64,000 bases of DNA, taken from positions 5,574,001 to 5,638,000 of the forward strand of contig NZ_LR594671.1 of assembly GCF_901827185.1 (NCBI RefSeq). Direction: 5' to 3'. Position numbers and translations under genes: made by a program. Below are positions 8,348 through 16,547 of the stretch, piece by piece (the first letter of the stretch is position 1; every line of letters begins with the position of its first letter). The notes below the pieces were generated by a model. That model did no database searches, was not told the origin of the DNA, and worked only from the letters and a program-made list of their open reading frames with translations. The DNA comes from Variovorax sp. PBL-E5 (GTDB taxonomy: Bacteria > Pseudomonadota > Gammaproteobacteria > Burkholderiales > Burkholderiaceae_C).

Positions 8348-9303
8348 AAAAACTTCTCTTGCTGCTGGCAGCCCTGGCGCTGTCCTTGTCGACCACGGCG
8401 GCGCCCTATCCCGACCGGCCGGTGCGCATCGTCGTTCCCTATTCGCCGGGCGGCGGCGGCGACGTGGTCGGGCGTCCGCTCTCGCAGGAACTGGGCAAGC
8501 AGCTGGGCGGCTCGTTCATCATCGACAACCGCGGCGGCGCAGGCGGCAACATCGGCATGGAGAACGTGGCGAAGTCGCCGGCGGACGGCTCTTCGATCGT
8601 GCTGGCCCTCACCTCGCAACTGGCCATCAACCAGGCGCTGTATCCCAAGCTGCCCTATGACGCGCTGAAGGATTTCGTGCCGATCACGCTGCTCGGCTCG
8701 GCGCCGTATTTCCTCGCGGTCAACGCGTCTGTGCCGGTGAAGACCCTGCCCGAGTTCATCAAGCTCGCGAAGGAGAAGCCAGGGGCCATGTCCTATGCAT
8801 CGACCGGCAACGGCAGCGGCCTGCACCTGTCGATGGAGTTGCTCAAGTCGATGGCCGGCATCGATCTCGTGCACGTGCCTTACAAGGGCGGCGGCGCGGC
8901 ACTGACCGACCTTCTTTCGGGCAATGTGCAGGCGATGTTCGTCAGCTACGGGACCGGCGGCGCGCAGATCAAGGCGGGCAAGATCCGCGTTCTCGCCGTG
9001 TCGTCGACGCAGCGCTCGCCGGCACTGCCGGATGTTCCGACGATCGCGGAGGCGGGCGTCCCAGGCTATGAGTCCGGAGTCTGGTATGCCCTGCTTGCCC
9101 CTCGCGGCACGCCACCTGACATCGTCAAGCGCCTGCATGACGGCTCGGTGGCCGCGCTTCAATCGAAGGATCTGCGCGAGCGCTTCGCCTCGGACGGCGT
9201 CAAGCCGATCGGCTCCACGCCGGAGGAACTCACGAAGTACATCCAGTCCGAACGAGTCAAGTGGTCCGAAGTCGTCAAGCGGTCGGGCGCGACGGTGGAA
9301 TGA
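8344..9303 (+). CDS. Bug/TctC family periplasmic solute-binding protein
   Basis: 319-residue secreted binding protein of the tripartite tricarboxylate transporter/Bug family, which captures carboxylates and amides in the periplasm. A Sec signal peptide covers about 1-20 (MKKLLLLLAALALSLSTTAA). The mature protein opens with YPDRPVRIVVPYSPGGGGD, the family signature, followed by IDNRGGAGGNIG and the pocket region ASTGNGSGLHLSMELL. No TctA/TctB membrane genes are adjacent, common for Bug proteins in Burkholderiales, which may share or lack a dedicated permease. The start overlaps the lyase stop by 4 bases, so translation is probably coupled and the protein likely binds the lyase substrate. Confidence 0.93.
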   Translation: MKKLLLLLAALALSLSTTAAPYPDRPVRIVVPYSPGGGGDVVGRPLSQELGKQLGGSFIIDNRGGAGGNIGMENVAKSPADGSSIVLALTSQLAINQALYPKLPYDALKDFVPITLLGSAPYFLAVNASVPVKTLPEFIKLAKEKPGAMSYASTGNGSGLHLSMELLKSMAGIDLVHVPYKGGGAALTDLLSGNVQAMFVSYGTGGAQIKAGKIRVLAVSSTQRSPALPDVPTIAEAGVPGYESGVWYALLAPRGTPPDIVKRLHDGSVAALQSKDLRERFASDGVKPIGSTPEELTKYIQSERVKWSEVVKRSGATVE

Positions 9304-9345
9304 GGGGCTGAGGGCTGGCTGCGAGACGCCACGCGCCCCACGCGT

Positions 9346-10290
9346 TCAGCCGGTTGCCGACGCCGGAAAAAGGGTCGTGATCAACTCGTCCGCGAGCCGA
9401 TTCGAGTCCTTGCCTTCGGTGCTCAACCACTGGCAGAACGCGTGCACGAGATCCTTGCGGCGCGAGAAGGGAGAGGCCAGGTAGTGATAGTCCCTGGTGT
9501 CCACATCCTGCAGATCGAGCGGCATGCACAGGCGGCCGGCCGCCACGTCGTCGGTCACCAGCGGCGAAGGCACGAGCGCGACGCCCAGGCCATCGAGCGC
9601 GGCCTGCATCGCGAAGTAGATTTCCTCGAAGACCAGCTCCGAACGCGGCCGCAGACCGGTGACGCCTGCCTTGGCGAACCAGTCGGACCACTCGTCCGCC
9701 TTCGAATGCAGCAGCACATGCCCTTGCAAGTCTGACGGAGAGCGAATCGGCTGCTGCTCGAGGAGTTCGGGCGCGCACACCGGCACGAGGCTCGCGCTCA
9801 GGAACGGCACCGCGGCGTGCTTCGGCGACCGCTGCTGCAGGCGGCGAATGATGATGTCCACGCCGCTGGGCGGCAGGTCACCGAGCGGCGACTTGCCGGT
9901 GGTCAGCCGGATTTCCACCTCGGGCCGGCGGCGCTGAAACGACGACAGCCGCGGGATCAGCCAGCGCATCGCGAAAGTCGGCGGCACGTTGATCAGCAAG
10001 GTCGCGGGACTGGCATGGCCGCGCACCTGATGCACGGCCGTTTGCAGGCGCTCGATGGCAGGTGCCACGTCCGCGAACAGCGCGCGACCCGCGTCCGAGA
10101 GCGCGAGGCGGTTGCGGTGCCGGTCGAACAGCGTGACCCCGAGCTCGTCCTCGAGCCCGCTGATCTGGCGACTGACGGCCCCGTGCGTCACCCCGAGGTC
10201 CCTGGCCGCCTGCGACACGCTCAGATCGCGCGCCACCGCCGCGAAGGCTCGCAGCGCATTGAGTGACACGGCTGCAGGAGGACTCGGCAT
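9346..10290 (-). CDS. LysR family regulator, GcvA-like
   Basis: 314-residue LysR-type regulator. The N-terminal HTH reads LNALRAFAAVARDLSVSQAARDLGVTHGAVSRQISGLED (about 9-47), with the VTHGAVSRQ recognition helix typical of the GcvA/AmpR branch; the effector-binding domain begins near TLLINVPPTFAMRWLIPRL (about 98). ATG at 10290 is chosen because the conserved HTH follows at the expected distance. It diverges from the second Bug gene (start 10411), with a T-N11-A palindrome in between, and its 3' end faces that of the first Bug gene. Likely regulator of the Bug-monooxygenase pair; inducer unknown. Confidence 0.9.
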   Translation of the reverse strand: MPSPPAAVSLNALRAFAAVARDLSVSQAARDLGVTHGAVSRQISGLEDELGVTLFDRHRNRLALSDAGRALFADVAPAIERLQTAVHQVRGHASPATLLINVPPTFAMRWLIPRLSSFQRRRPEVEIRLTTGKSPLGDLPPSGVDIIIRRLQQRSPKHAAVPFLSASLVPVCAPELLEQQPIRSPSDLQGHVLLHSKADEWSDWFAKAGVTGLRPRSELVFEEIYFAMQAALDGLGVALVPSPLVTDDVAAGRLCMPLDLQDVDTRDYHYLASPFSRRKDLVHAFCQWLSTEGKDSNRLADELITTLFPASATG

Positions 10291-10316
10291 TCCGCGATTC
10301 TTGCACGCAGGACCCT

Positions 10317-10331
10317 GTGAGGAAATCTCAC
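10317..10331. promoter_or_regulatory. LysR box candidate (T-N11-A)
   Basis: GTGAG and CTCAC arms around a 5-base spacer; the TGAG/CTCA core has exactly T-N11-A spacing (10318 and 10330), the consensus form of a LysR-type binding site. It sits between the GcvA-like regulator start (10290) and the Bug gene start (10411), where such a site would serve both genes. Confidence 0.55.
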
Positions 10332-10410
10332 GGTTCAGCGCTTGCGCGTGACTTGTCCCGGACCGGCGCAACCCGGACACTTGCGTCCCCAAGGATCCGA
10401 TGGACAAGCA

Positions 10411-11400
10411 ATGGCAATGGAGAAGTTGACGAAACGCATGTCGGCCGTCGATCGGCGCAGCTTCCTGACGGCGGCGATCGCCCTCGCGGCCGTCCCGGCC
10501 GGTGCGCAGCAGGACTTTCCGAACAAGCCGATCCGGATCATCTCGCCCTATACGGCCGGAGGTCTGGGCGACACGCTGCCCAGAGCGCTCAGCGTGGTGC
10601 TGAGCCCGCGTCTGGGCCAGCGCGTGCTGGTCGAGAACCGGCCCGGGGCCAGCCAGATGATGGGGACGCAGTTCGTGGCGCGCGCCGAGAACGACGGCTA
10701 TACGCTGCTGTGGGCCAGCACCACCAACATGGCGATCAACACCATCGCGCAGACCCGGCTCGGCTACGACCCGCAAAAGGATTTCGCGCCGATCGGCGTC
10801 TGCTTCACCTCACCGCTCTATCTGCTGGTGAACCCCCGCCTGCCCGTGAAGTCGGTCAAGGAGTTGATCGCCTACGCCAAGGCCCACCCCGGCAAGCTGA
10901 CCTTCGCGTCCGGCGGCAGCGGCTCGACCAACCATCTGGCCGGTGAGCTGTTCATGCAGCAGACGGGCATCCGGATGCTGCATGTGCCCTACAAGGGCGC
11001 CGGTCCGGCGATCGTCGGCGTGATCGGCGGCGAGGTCGACCTGATGTTCGAAGGCGCTGGCATCGAGCACGCGCGGCACGGGCAGTTGCGCGCACTGGCG
11101 GTCGCCAGCCGCCAGCGCACGCACGGCGCACCGGAGGTTCCGACGATCGCCGAAGCGGGCGTGCCGGGTTTCGATGCCAGCGTCTGGTTCGGCCTCGCCG
11201 CGCCGGCCGGCACGCCGCCCGCCGTGGTCGCCAGGCTGGCGAGCGGGCTGCAGGAGGCGCTGAAAGACCCGGCATTGGTCAGATCGATCGGCGATGCCGA
11301 AATCACGCCCTCGTCGCCGCAGGCGATGGCGGATCTCGTGCGCACCGACACCGACAAATGGCGCAAGGTGGTCGTGGACGCCCACATCGTTTTTGAATGA
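10411..11400 (+). CDS. Bug/TctC family periplasmic solute-binding protein
   Basis: 329-residue Bug-family binding protein. The N-terminus contains DRRSFLTAAIALAAVPAGAQQ, a twin-arginine-like start followed by a hydrophobic stretch and AGA/Q cleavage site, so export by Tat is possible. The mature domain begins FPNKPIRIISPYTAGGLGDT, with the pocket loops LVENRPGASQMMG and SGGSGSTNHLAGELF, and MLHVPYKGAGPAIV. ATG at 10411 is used; ATG at 10438 just before the twin arginines is an equally plausible start. The next gene, a flavin monooxygenase, starts 10 bases after its stop, so the ligand is probably an aromatic or N-heteroaromatic acid that the enzyme hydroxylates. Confidence 0.92.
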   Translation: MAMEKLTKRMSAVDRRSFLTAAIALAAVPAGAQQDFPNKPIRIISPYTAGGLGDTLPRALSVVLSPRLGQRVLVENRPGASQMMGTQFVARAENDGYTLLWASTTNMAINTIAQTRLGYDPQKDFAPIGVCFTSPLYLLVNPRLPVKSVKELIAYAKAHPGKLTFASGGSGSTNHLAGELFMQQTGIRMLHVPYKGAGPAIVGVIGGEVDLMFEGAGIEHARHGQLRALAVASRQRTHGAPEVPTIAEAGVPGFDASVWFGLAAPAGTPPAVVARLASGLQEALKDPALVRSIGDAEITPSSPQAMADLVRTDTDKWRKVVVDAHIVFE

Positions 11401-11410
11401 GGACCGATCG

Positions 11411-12568
11411 ATGAACAAGCTTCCCGTGGTCGTGCTCGGTGCCGGCATCGGCGGCCTGGCCGCGGCCGCCGCCCTGCGCCGGGTGGGTACCGAGGTGATC
11501 GTGTACGAACAGGCGGCGCGCTTCGCGCGCGTCGGCGCGGGCATCCAGCAAAGCCCCAATGCCATGAAGGTGCTGCGCGGCCTCGGGCTCGAGCAGCACA
11601 TCCGCGAGCTCGCATTCAACCCGCGGACCTCGCTCAATCGCGATGCCTACAGCGGCGACACCACCAACGAGTACCCGCTCGGAAAACCGATCGAGTCGCG
11701 CTATGGCGCGCCCTTCCTCGCGCTGCACCGGGCCGATCTCCACGCAGCACTGGCATCCATCGTGCCCGAGCACTGTGTGCGGCTCGGGCACAAACTGGTC
11801 GGCATCGATCAGGACGAACGGGCCGTGCATCTTCGGTTCGCCAACGGGGAACAGATCCAGGCGCATGCCGTGATCGCAGCCGACGGCGTTCATTCGATGG
11901 TGCGCGAGCATGTCGCGCGCGATGCGCAGCCGCCGCGCTTCACGGGCCGCGTCGCTTACCGGACGACCTTCCCGGCACGGCTTCTCAAGGGCGTGGACAT
12001 CGGAGAGTCGCGTACCAAATGGTGGGGTGAGGACCGGCACATCGTCATCTACTACGTGACCGCGCAGCGCGATGAGGTGTATTTCGTGACCAGCCAGCCC
12101 GAGAAGGCCGACTGGATGACGAAGGAATCCTGGTCGGCCGAGGGCGACGTGGACGAGCTGCGCGGGTCGTTCGCGCGTTTCCATCCGGATGTCCGGGCGG
12201 TGCTCGCGTCCGCGCCCAAGGTCCACAAGTGGGGGATCTTCGAGCGGGATCCGATGTCGATCTGGCACCGCGGCCGCGTGACCCTGCTTGGCGATGCCTG
12301 CCACCCGATGACGCCCTACATGGCATCGGGCGCGGCGATGGCGCTCGAGGACGCGGCCGTGCTCTCGCGTTGCGTGCAGGAGGTCGGGCTTGCCAGGCCT
12401 GACCAGGTCTTCGCGGTCTTCGAAGCGAGCCGCAAGCCGCGCACGTCACAGGTCCAGGCCGGTTCCAGTGCCAACACCTGGATGCGCAACAGCACCAATC
12501 CCGACTGGCTCTACGGCTATGACGCGTGGACCGTGCCGTTGACGGGCACGCAGCCGGTCGCTGCCTGA
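11411..12568 (+). CDS. FAD-dependent monooxygenase, NicC-like
   Basis: 385-residue class A flavoprotein hydroxylase. FAD-binding GxGxxG is seen at VVLGAGIGGLAAAAAL (about 7-22), the DG motif at VIAADGVHSMVREH (about 156-169), and the second FAD motif at VTLLGDACHPMTPYMASGA (about 293-311). It closely resembles 6-hydroxynicotinate 3-monooxygenase (NicC), including KWWGEDRHIVIYYVT and the C-terminal YGYDAW, so an oxidative decarboxylation or hydroxylation of a hydroxylated pyridine- or benzoate-type acid using NAD(P)H and O2 is likely. The exact substrate is not determinable. No other nicotinate-pathway genes are in the window. It is in an operon with the Bug gene 10 bases upstream, under the divergent LysR. 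Confidence 0.87.
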   Translation: MNKLPVVVLGAGIGGLAAAAALRRVGTEVIVYEQAARFARVGAGIQQSPNAMKVLRGLGLEQHIRELAFNPRTSLNRDAYSGDTTNEYPLGKPIESRYGAPFLALHRADLHAALASIVPEHCVRLGHKLVGIDQDERAVHLRFANGEQIQAHAVIAADGVHSMVREHVARDAQPPRFTGRVAYRTTFPARLLKGVDIGESRTKWWGEDRHIVIYYVTAQRDEVYFVTSQPEKADWMTKESWSAEGDVDELRGSFARFHPDVRAVLASAPKVHKWGIFERDPMSIWHRGRVTLLGDACHPMTPYMASGAAMALEDAAVLSRCVQEVGLARPDQVFAVFEASRKPRTSQVQAGSSANTWMRNSTNPDWLYGYDAWTVPLTGTQPVAA

Positions 12569-12738
12569 TGATCGTGGCGGCCTGCAACAGGGTGGTGTCG
12601 CGCTTCCTGGTCGCGCTGGACATCGGGCATTGACTTCGCGCGGGCGCGCCTGCAGAAATCGCCGCGAGCGCCTATGCTGATCGGCTTTTTCCGGGCCGCG
12701 AGCCCGGCCTTTCGGCGATTCCCACGGAGTACTTCACC

Positions 12739-13797
12739 ATGCGTCACCACCCCCTCGGCCGCACCGGCCTCTTCGTATCGGAACTGTGCCTCGGCACCAT
12801 GACCTTCGGCGGCGGCGAAGGCATCTGGGGCAAGATCGGCGCGCTGCAGCAGACGGATGCCGAGCGGCTGATCGGCCAGGCGCTCGATGCCGGCATCAAC
12901 TTCATCGACACCGCCGACGTCTACTCGGGCGGCCTGTCCGAGCAGATCACCGGGCAGGCGCTCAAGAACCTCGGCGTGGCGCGCGACCAGGTCATCGTCG
13001 CGACCAAGGTGCTCGGCGAAACCGGCCCCGGGCCGAACGCGCGCGGCGCATCGCGCGGCCACATCATGGACGGCGTCAAGGCCAGCCTGAAGCGGCTGCA
13101 GCTCGATCACATCGACCTCTACCAGATCCACGGCTTCGATCCGGCGACGCCGATCGAAGAGACCGTGCGCGCGCTCGATCAACTGGTGCGGCACGGCCAC
13201 GTGCGCTACGTCGGCGTCTCCAACTGGGCGGCATGGCAGATCGTCAAGGCCCTGGGCGTGGCCGAGCGCCTGGGCCTTGCGCGCTTCGAGTCGCTGCAGG
13301 CCTATTACACCGTCGCCGGGCGCGATCTCGAACGCGAGCTGATCCCGATGCTGAAGAGCGAAGGCCTCGGCCTGATGGTGTGGAGCCCGCTGGCCGGCGG
13401 CCTCTTGAGCGGCAAGTACGGACGCGGCCAGCAGGGCGAGGAAGGCAGCCGGCGCGTCAGCTTCGACTTCCCGCCGGTCGACAAGGAGCGGGCCTACGAC
13501 TGCATCGACGCCATGCGCCCCATCGCCGCGGCACACGGCGTGTCGGTGGCACAGATCGCGCTCGCCTGGCTGCTGCACCAGCCGCAGGTCACGAGCGTGA
13601 TCGTCGGCGCCAAGCGGCCCGAGCAGCTCGCCGACAACATCGCGGCCACCCAGGTCGCATTGAGCGCGGCCGAGCTCCAGCAGCTCGACCAGGCCAGCCG
13701 CCTGCCTTCGGAATACCCCGGCTGGATGCTCGAGCGGCAGGGCGAGGGGCGGCGCAAGCAGGTCGCCGATGCCGAGGCACCGCGCAGCCAGGCCTGA
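12739..13797 (+). CDS. Aldo/keto reductase
   Basis: 352-residue NADPH-dependent oxidoreductase with a TIM-barrel fold. The catalytic tetrad is visible: Asp and Tyr in [13 protein letters not shown] (about 53-65), Lys in [10 protein letters not shown] (about 88-97) and His in [10 protein letters not shown] (about 125-134). The NADPH-binding C-terminal region is present ([16 protein letters not shown]). It looks like the Tas/YajO group acting on aldehydes and ketones; no substrate can be assigned. ATG at 12739 follows a 170-base intergenic region that contains a GC-rich hairpin (12691-12707). It is transcribed alone; the next gene is separated by a structured spacer. Confidence 0.92.
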   Translation: MRHHPLGRTGLFVSELCLGTMTFGGGEGIWGKIGALQQTDAERLIGQALDAGINFIDTADVYSGGLSEQITGQALKNLGVARDQVIVATKVLGETGPGPNARGASRGHIMDGVKASLKRLQLDHIDLYQIHGFDPATPIEETVRALDQLVRHGHVRYVGVSNWAAWQIVKALGVAERLGLARFESLQAYYTVAGRDLERELIPMLKSEGLGLMVWSPLAGGLLSGKYGRGQQGEEGSRRVSFDFPPVDKERAYDCIDAMRPIAAAHGVSVAQIALAWLLHQPQVTSVIVGAKRPEQLADNIAATQVALSAAELQQLDQASRLPSEYPGWMLERQGEGRRKQVADAEAPRSQA

Positions 13798-13843
13798 GGC
13801 CGACACGCGGGAAGAAGTCCTACAGCCACAGTCGCCCGGGCCG

Positions 13844-13888
13844 CCTTGGTCCCGCATGCCACCGCGTCTAGGGTGGCAGCGCCCAAGG
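13844..13888. other. Nested stem-loop in intergenic region
   Basis: An inner stem TGCCACC / GGTGGCA (13857-13863 with 13872-13878) lies inside an outer stem CCTTGG / CCAAGG (13844-13849 with 13883-13888). Together they give a two-tier hairpin 80 bases before the outer-membrane protein gene. It could end aldo/keto reductase transcription or shape the next leader; there is no U-tract. Confidence 0.4.
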
Positions 13889-13967
13889 GAGCGTGGCGAC
13901 AGACGGAACAAGGCCGGTGCCGGCCAAGCCGCGCGCAGTGTCCTGCCATCTTGTGTGGAGGTTTTGG

Positions 13968-14801
13968 ATGTCATCGATTCGTTCCGCCCGTCGCGCGCGC
14001 CGGGCCACGTGCTTGTGCACTCTTGCGGCGCTCGCGGGTTCCGGTCTTCTGGCCTCGACACCGGCATTGGCCGACCCGTCGCCGGCGCTCGACCGCTTCA
14101 GCTTCTCGGTCGGCGCCTATGGCGCGGACCCGACGATCAATGCCACCGTGCTCACGCCGTATGGCGCGCTGAACTCCGGCGACATCCAGCGCGGCCGCGT
14201 GACGATGCCGCGCATCTCGGCCGACCTGCTGATCGGCGATTCGCAAGGCCTGTCGCTTGACTATTTCCAATACAGCCGCGGCTACACGGGGGCGCTGGCC
14301 AGCAACTTCGCGATCGGCCCGGGCACGGTGACCACCATCGGCAATGCCAACGTCGACTTCAAGCTCGACTTCGGCCAGCTGGCCTACAGATGGTGGATCG
14401 GCTCGGGCAACACGGTGCTGGGCCTCGGCGCCGGCGCCGCTTACTACAAGGCCACCCTGCGCACCAATGCGGTGGCCGGCCTGAACGGACTCACGGCCGC
14501 CTTCAGCCAGCAAGACAGCGACGACGCGATCGCCCCGCTGCTGGAAGCGGGCGTGCGCCATGCCATCACGCCCGACCTGCGCCTGTTCGCGGACGCCTCG
14601 GGCATCCGCAAGTTCGGCGGCAAGTTCAGCGGCAACATCTACAACGCCGCACTGGGGGTGGAGTGGTTCCCGCTGAAGAACGTGGGCGTCGTGGCGTCGT
14701 ACAACCTGACGAACATCGATCTGCAGCGCAACGGCTACCTCGCCGAGCGGCTGCGCGTGCGCCTGCACGGGCCCACGGTCGCCTTGAAGGCGCGCTTCTG
14801 A
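13968..14801 (+). CDS. Outer-membrane beta-barrel protein (OmpW/OmpA-barrel-like)
   Basis: 277-residue exported protein. A basic N-terminus and hydrophobic core (about 12-33) end in a cleavage site near PALADPS. The mature chain alternates amphipathic strands and turns (FSFSVGAYGAD, FGQLAYRWWIGSG, VGVVASYNLTNIDLQ) and ends in KARF, with the C-terminal Phe needed for BAM-mediated insertion. That pattern indicates an 8- to 10-strand barrel; I cannot name a ligand. GGAGG precedes the ATG at 13968 with correct spacing, deciding the start over an upstream in-frame ATG. It converges on the Lrp gene, 7 bases away. Confidence 0.8.
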   Translation: MSSIRSARRARRATCLCTLAALAGSGLLASTPALADPSPALDRFSFSVGAYGADPTINATVLTPYGALNSGDIQRGRVTMPRISADLLIGDSQGLSLDYFQYSRGYTGALASNFAIGPGTVTTIGNANVDFKLDFGQLAYRWWIGSGNTVLGLGAGAAYYKATLRTNAVAGLNGLTAAFSQQDSDDAIAPLLEAGVRHAITPDLRLFADASGIRKFGGKFSGNIYNAALGVEWFPLKNVGVVASYNLTNIDLQRNGYLAERLRVRLHGPTVALKARF

Positions 14802-14808
14802 GGCCTGC

Positions 14809-15234
14809 CTAGCGGTAGGTCGCGAGATGGATGCTGGTTTCGGTGCTGCGGATGCCCTTCAGCAGCCGGATGCGCTCCAGCACCTGCGACAGCTCCGCCA
14901 TCGATGCGGCGCGCAGATCGGCCAGCAGATCCCAGCGGCCATTGGTGTCGTGCAGCGCGGCCACGCCGGGCTCGCCGAGCAGGCTGGCGATGACCTGCCG
15001 CGTCTGGTTGCCCTCGACCAGGATGCCCATCCAGGCGCGGATCTCGTCGGACCGCATCTCGGGCCGCAGCTGCACCGCATAGCCGACGATCACGCCGCCG
15101 TCCTCCAGCTTGCGCAGGCGGTTGTTCACCGTGCCGCGCGAGACGCCGAGCCTGTGGGCCAGCGTGGCGACGGGCAGGCGCGCATCGTGGCGCAGCAGCG
15201 CGATCAGTCGGTGATCGAGTTCGTCGATGTCCAT
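14809..15234 (-). CDS. Lrp/AsnC family regulator
   Basis: 141-residue feast/famine regulator. HTH at about 1-60 (MDIDELDHRLIALLRHDARL, VSRGTVNNRLRKLEDGGVI) and a RAM ligand-binding domain from about 63 to the C-terminus (AWMGILVEGNQTRQV, GRWDLLADLRA). Such proteins respond to amino acids and commonly control a divergent amino-acid catabolic gene. Here that is the ornithine cyclodeaminase gene at 15331, 96 bases away, so ornithine, arginine or proline is a sensible candidate ligand (inference). Confidence 0.92.
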   Translation of the reverse strand: MDIDELDHRLIALLRHDARLPVATLAHRLGVSRGTVNNRLRKLEDGGVIVGYAVQLRPEMRSDEIRAWMGILVEGNQTRQVIASLLGEPGVAALHDTNGRWDLLADLRAASMAELSQVLERIRLLKGIRSTETSIHLATYR

Positions 15235-15330
15235 TTGGTCAATGCGTCCTGTCGTTTCGTCAGCCAGCCATGCGAATGGTGCAATCTTGACGCTTCTTTC
15301 TGCCGCCGGGACGCGGGAGACTGGCTCATC

Positions 15331-16407
15331 ATGTCCAAGCTGCAAGATATCTCCACCCTTTACCTCGGCGCACCCGACGTGGCGCGCATCGTCGCCCGCA
15401 AGGGACTGTCCGCCTGTCTGGCCGGCGTGGCCGCGCGCATCGGACAGGACTTTCTTCGCTGGCCGGCCTTCGACAAGTCGGCCCGCGTCGCCAGCCATTC
15501 GAAGGACGGCGTCATCGAGCTGATGCCGGTGGCCGATGACGCGTTGTACGCCTTCAAGTACGTCAACGGCCATCCGAAGAACCCGATCGCCGGCCTGCCC
15601 ACCGTGATGGCCTTCGGCGTGCTGGCCGAGGTCGCCACCGGCGCGCCGCTGCTGCTGGCCGAGCTGACGCTGGCGACCGCCATCCGCACCGCCGCCATGT
15701 CGGCCGTGGCCGCGCGCGCATTGGCGCGCCCGGACAGCCGCACCATGGCGCTGATCGGCAACGGCGCGCAGAGCGAGTTCCAGGCACTCGCCTTCCGCGA
15801 CCTGCTGGGCATCACCACGCTGCGCCTGTTCGACACCGATGCGCGCGCCACCGACAAGCTCATGCGCAACCTGCACGGCCAGGGACTCGCGCTGCTGCCC
15901 TGCGCCAGCGCCGCCGACGCGGTGCGCGGCGCGGACATCGTGACCACGATCACCGCCGACAAGACACTCGCGACCATCCTCACGCCGGACATGATCGAGC
16001 CGGGCATGCACCTGAACGCGGTCGGCGGCGACTGCCCCGGCAAGACCGAGCTGCACCCCGAGGTGCTCCGGCGCGCGGCCGTGTTCGTCGAGTACGCGCC
16101 GCAGACGCGCATCGAAGGCGATCTGCAGCAGATGCCGGCCGACTTCCCGGTCACCGAGCTGTGGCGAGTGCTGAGCGGCCAGCGTCCGGGCCGCGCCGAT
16201 GCAGCGCAGGTGACGGTGTTCGACTCGGTCGGCTTCGCGCTCGAGGACTATTCGGCGCTGTGCTTCCTGCGCGACGCGGCCGAGGAATTCGGCATCGGCG
16301 AACGCCTGCAGCTGGTGCCGCAGATGGCCGATCCGAAGAATCTGTTCGGCGTGCTGGGCCGCAGCGCGGACGGCTCGGCCTGCACTGAAAGGCTGCAGCG
16401 AGCTTGA
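15331..16407 (+). CDS. Ornithine cyclodeaminase
   Basis: 358-residue member of the ornithine cyclodeaminase/mu-crystallin family, which converts L-ornithine to L-proline and ammonia with bound NAD. Visible features: substrate loop KYVNGHPKNP (about 73-82), LTLATAIRTAAMSAVAAR (about 112-129), the Rossmann motif ALIGNGAQSEFQALAF (about 139-154), and GGDCPGKTELH (about 232-242), the stretch carrying the catalytic Asp in this family. Length matches proteobacterial Ocd, including the extended C-terminus. Divergent from Lrp, the usual arrangement. The NRPS gene begins 140 bases downstream on the same strand, so readthrough is possible, but a functional link is not shown. Confidence 0.9.
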   Translation: MSKLQDISTLYLGAPDVARIVARKGLSACLAGVAARIGQDFLRWPAFDKSARVASHSKDGVIELMPVADDALYAFKYVNGHPKNPIAGLPTVMAFGVLAEVATGAPLLLAELTLATAIRTAAMSAVAARALARPDSRTMALIGNGAQSEFQALAFRDLLGITTLRLFDTDARATDKLMRNLHGQGLALLPCASAADAVRGADIVTTITADKTLATILTPDMIEPGMHLNAVGGDCPGKTELHPEVLRRAAVFVEYAPQTRIEGDLQQMPADFPVTELWRVLSGQRPGRADAAQVTVFDSVGFALEDYSALCFLRDAAEEFGIGERLQLVPQMADPKNLFGVLGRSADGSACTERLQRA

Positions 16408-16433
16408 ACCGATTGCGAGATCTTATTTTTTGT

Positions 16434-16459
16434 CACATCTCCCTCGGTCGAGGGATGTG
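16434..16459. promoter_or_regulatory. Imperfect palindrome in NRPS leader region
   Basis: CACATC(T)CCCTC pairs with GAGGGATGTG across a GGTC loop with one bulged T; the flanking TGT/TCA bases extend partial symmetry. It lies in a noticeably AT-richer 140-base gap, just upstream of a -10-like CATAAT at 16481-16486, a reasonable spot for a regulator-binding site controlling the NRPS gene. A T-run precedes rather than follows it, so it is not a normal terminator for the upstream gene. Confidence 0.4.
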
Positions 16460-16547
16460 TCAGCCGGCATTCAGCTACAACATAATCAAGAGCGCTTTCG
16501 CTTTAACTCCCGTCGGGCTTTCCAGCGCGACGCGGCTTGCCTGGTCC

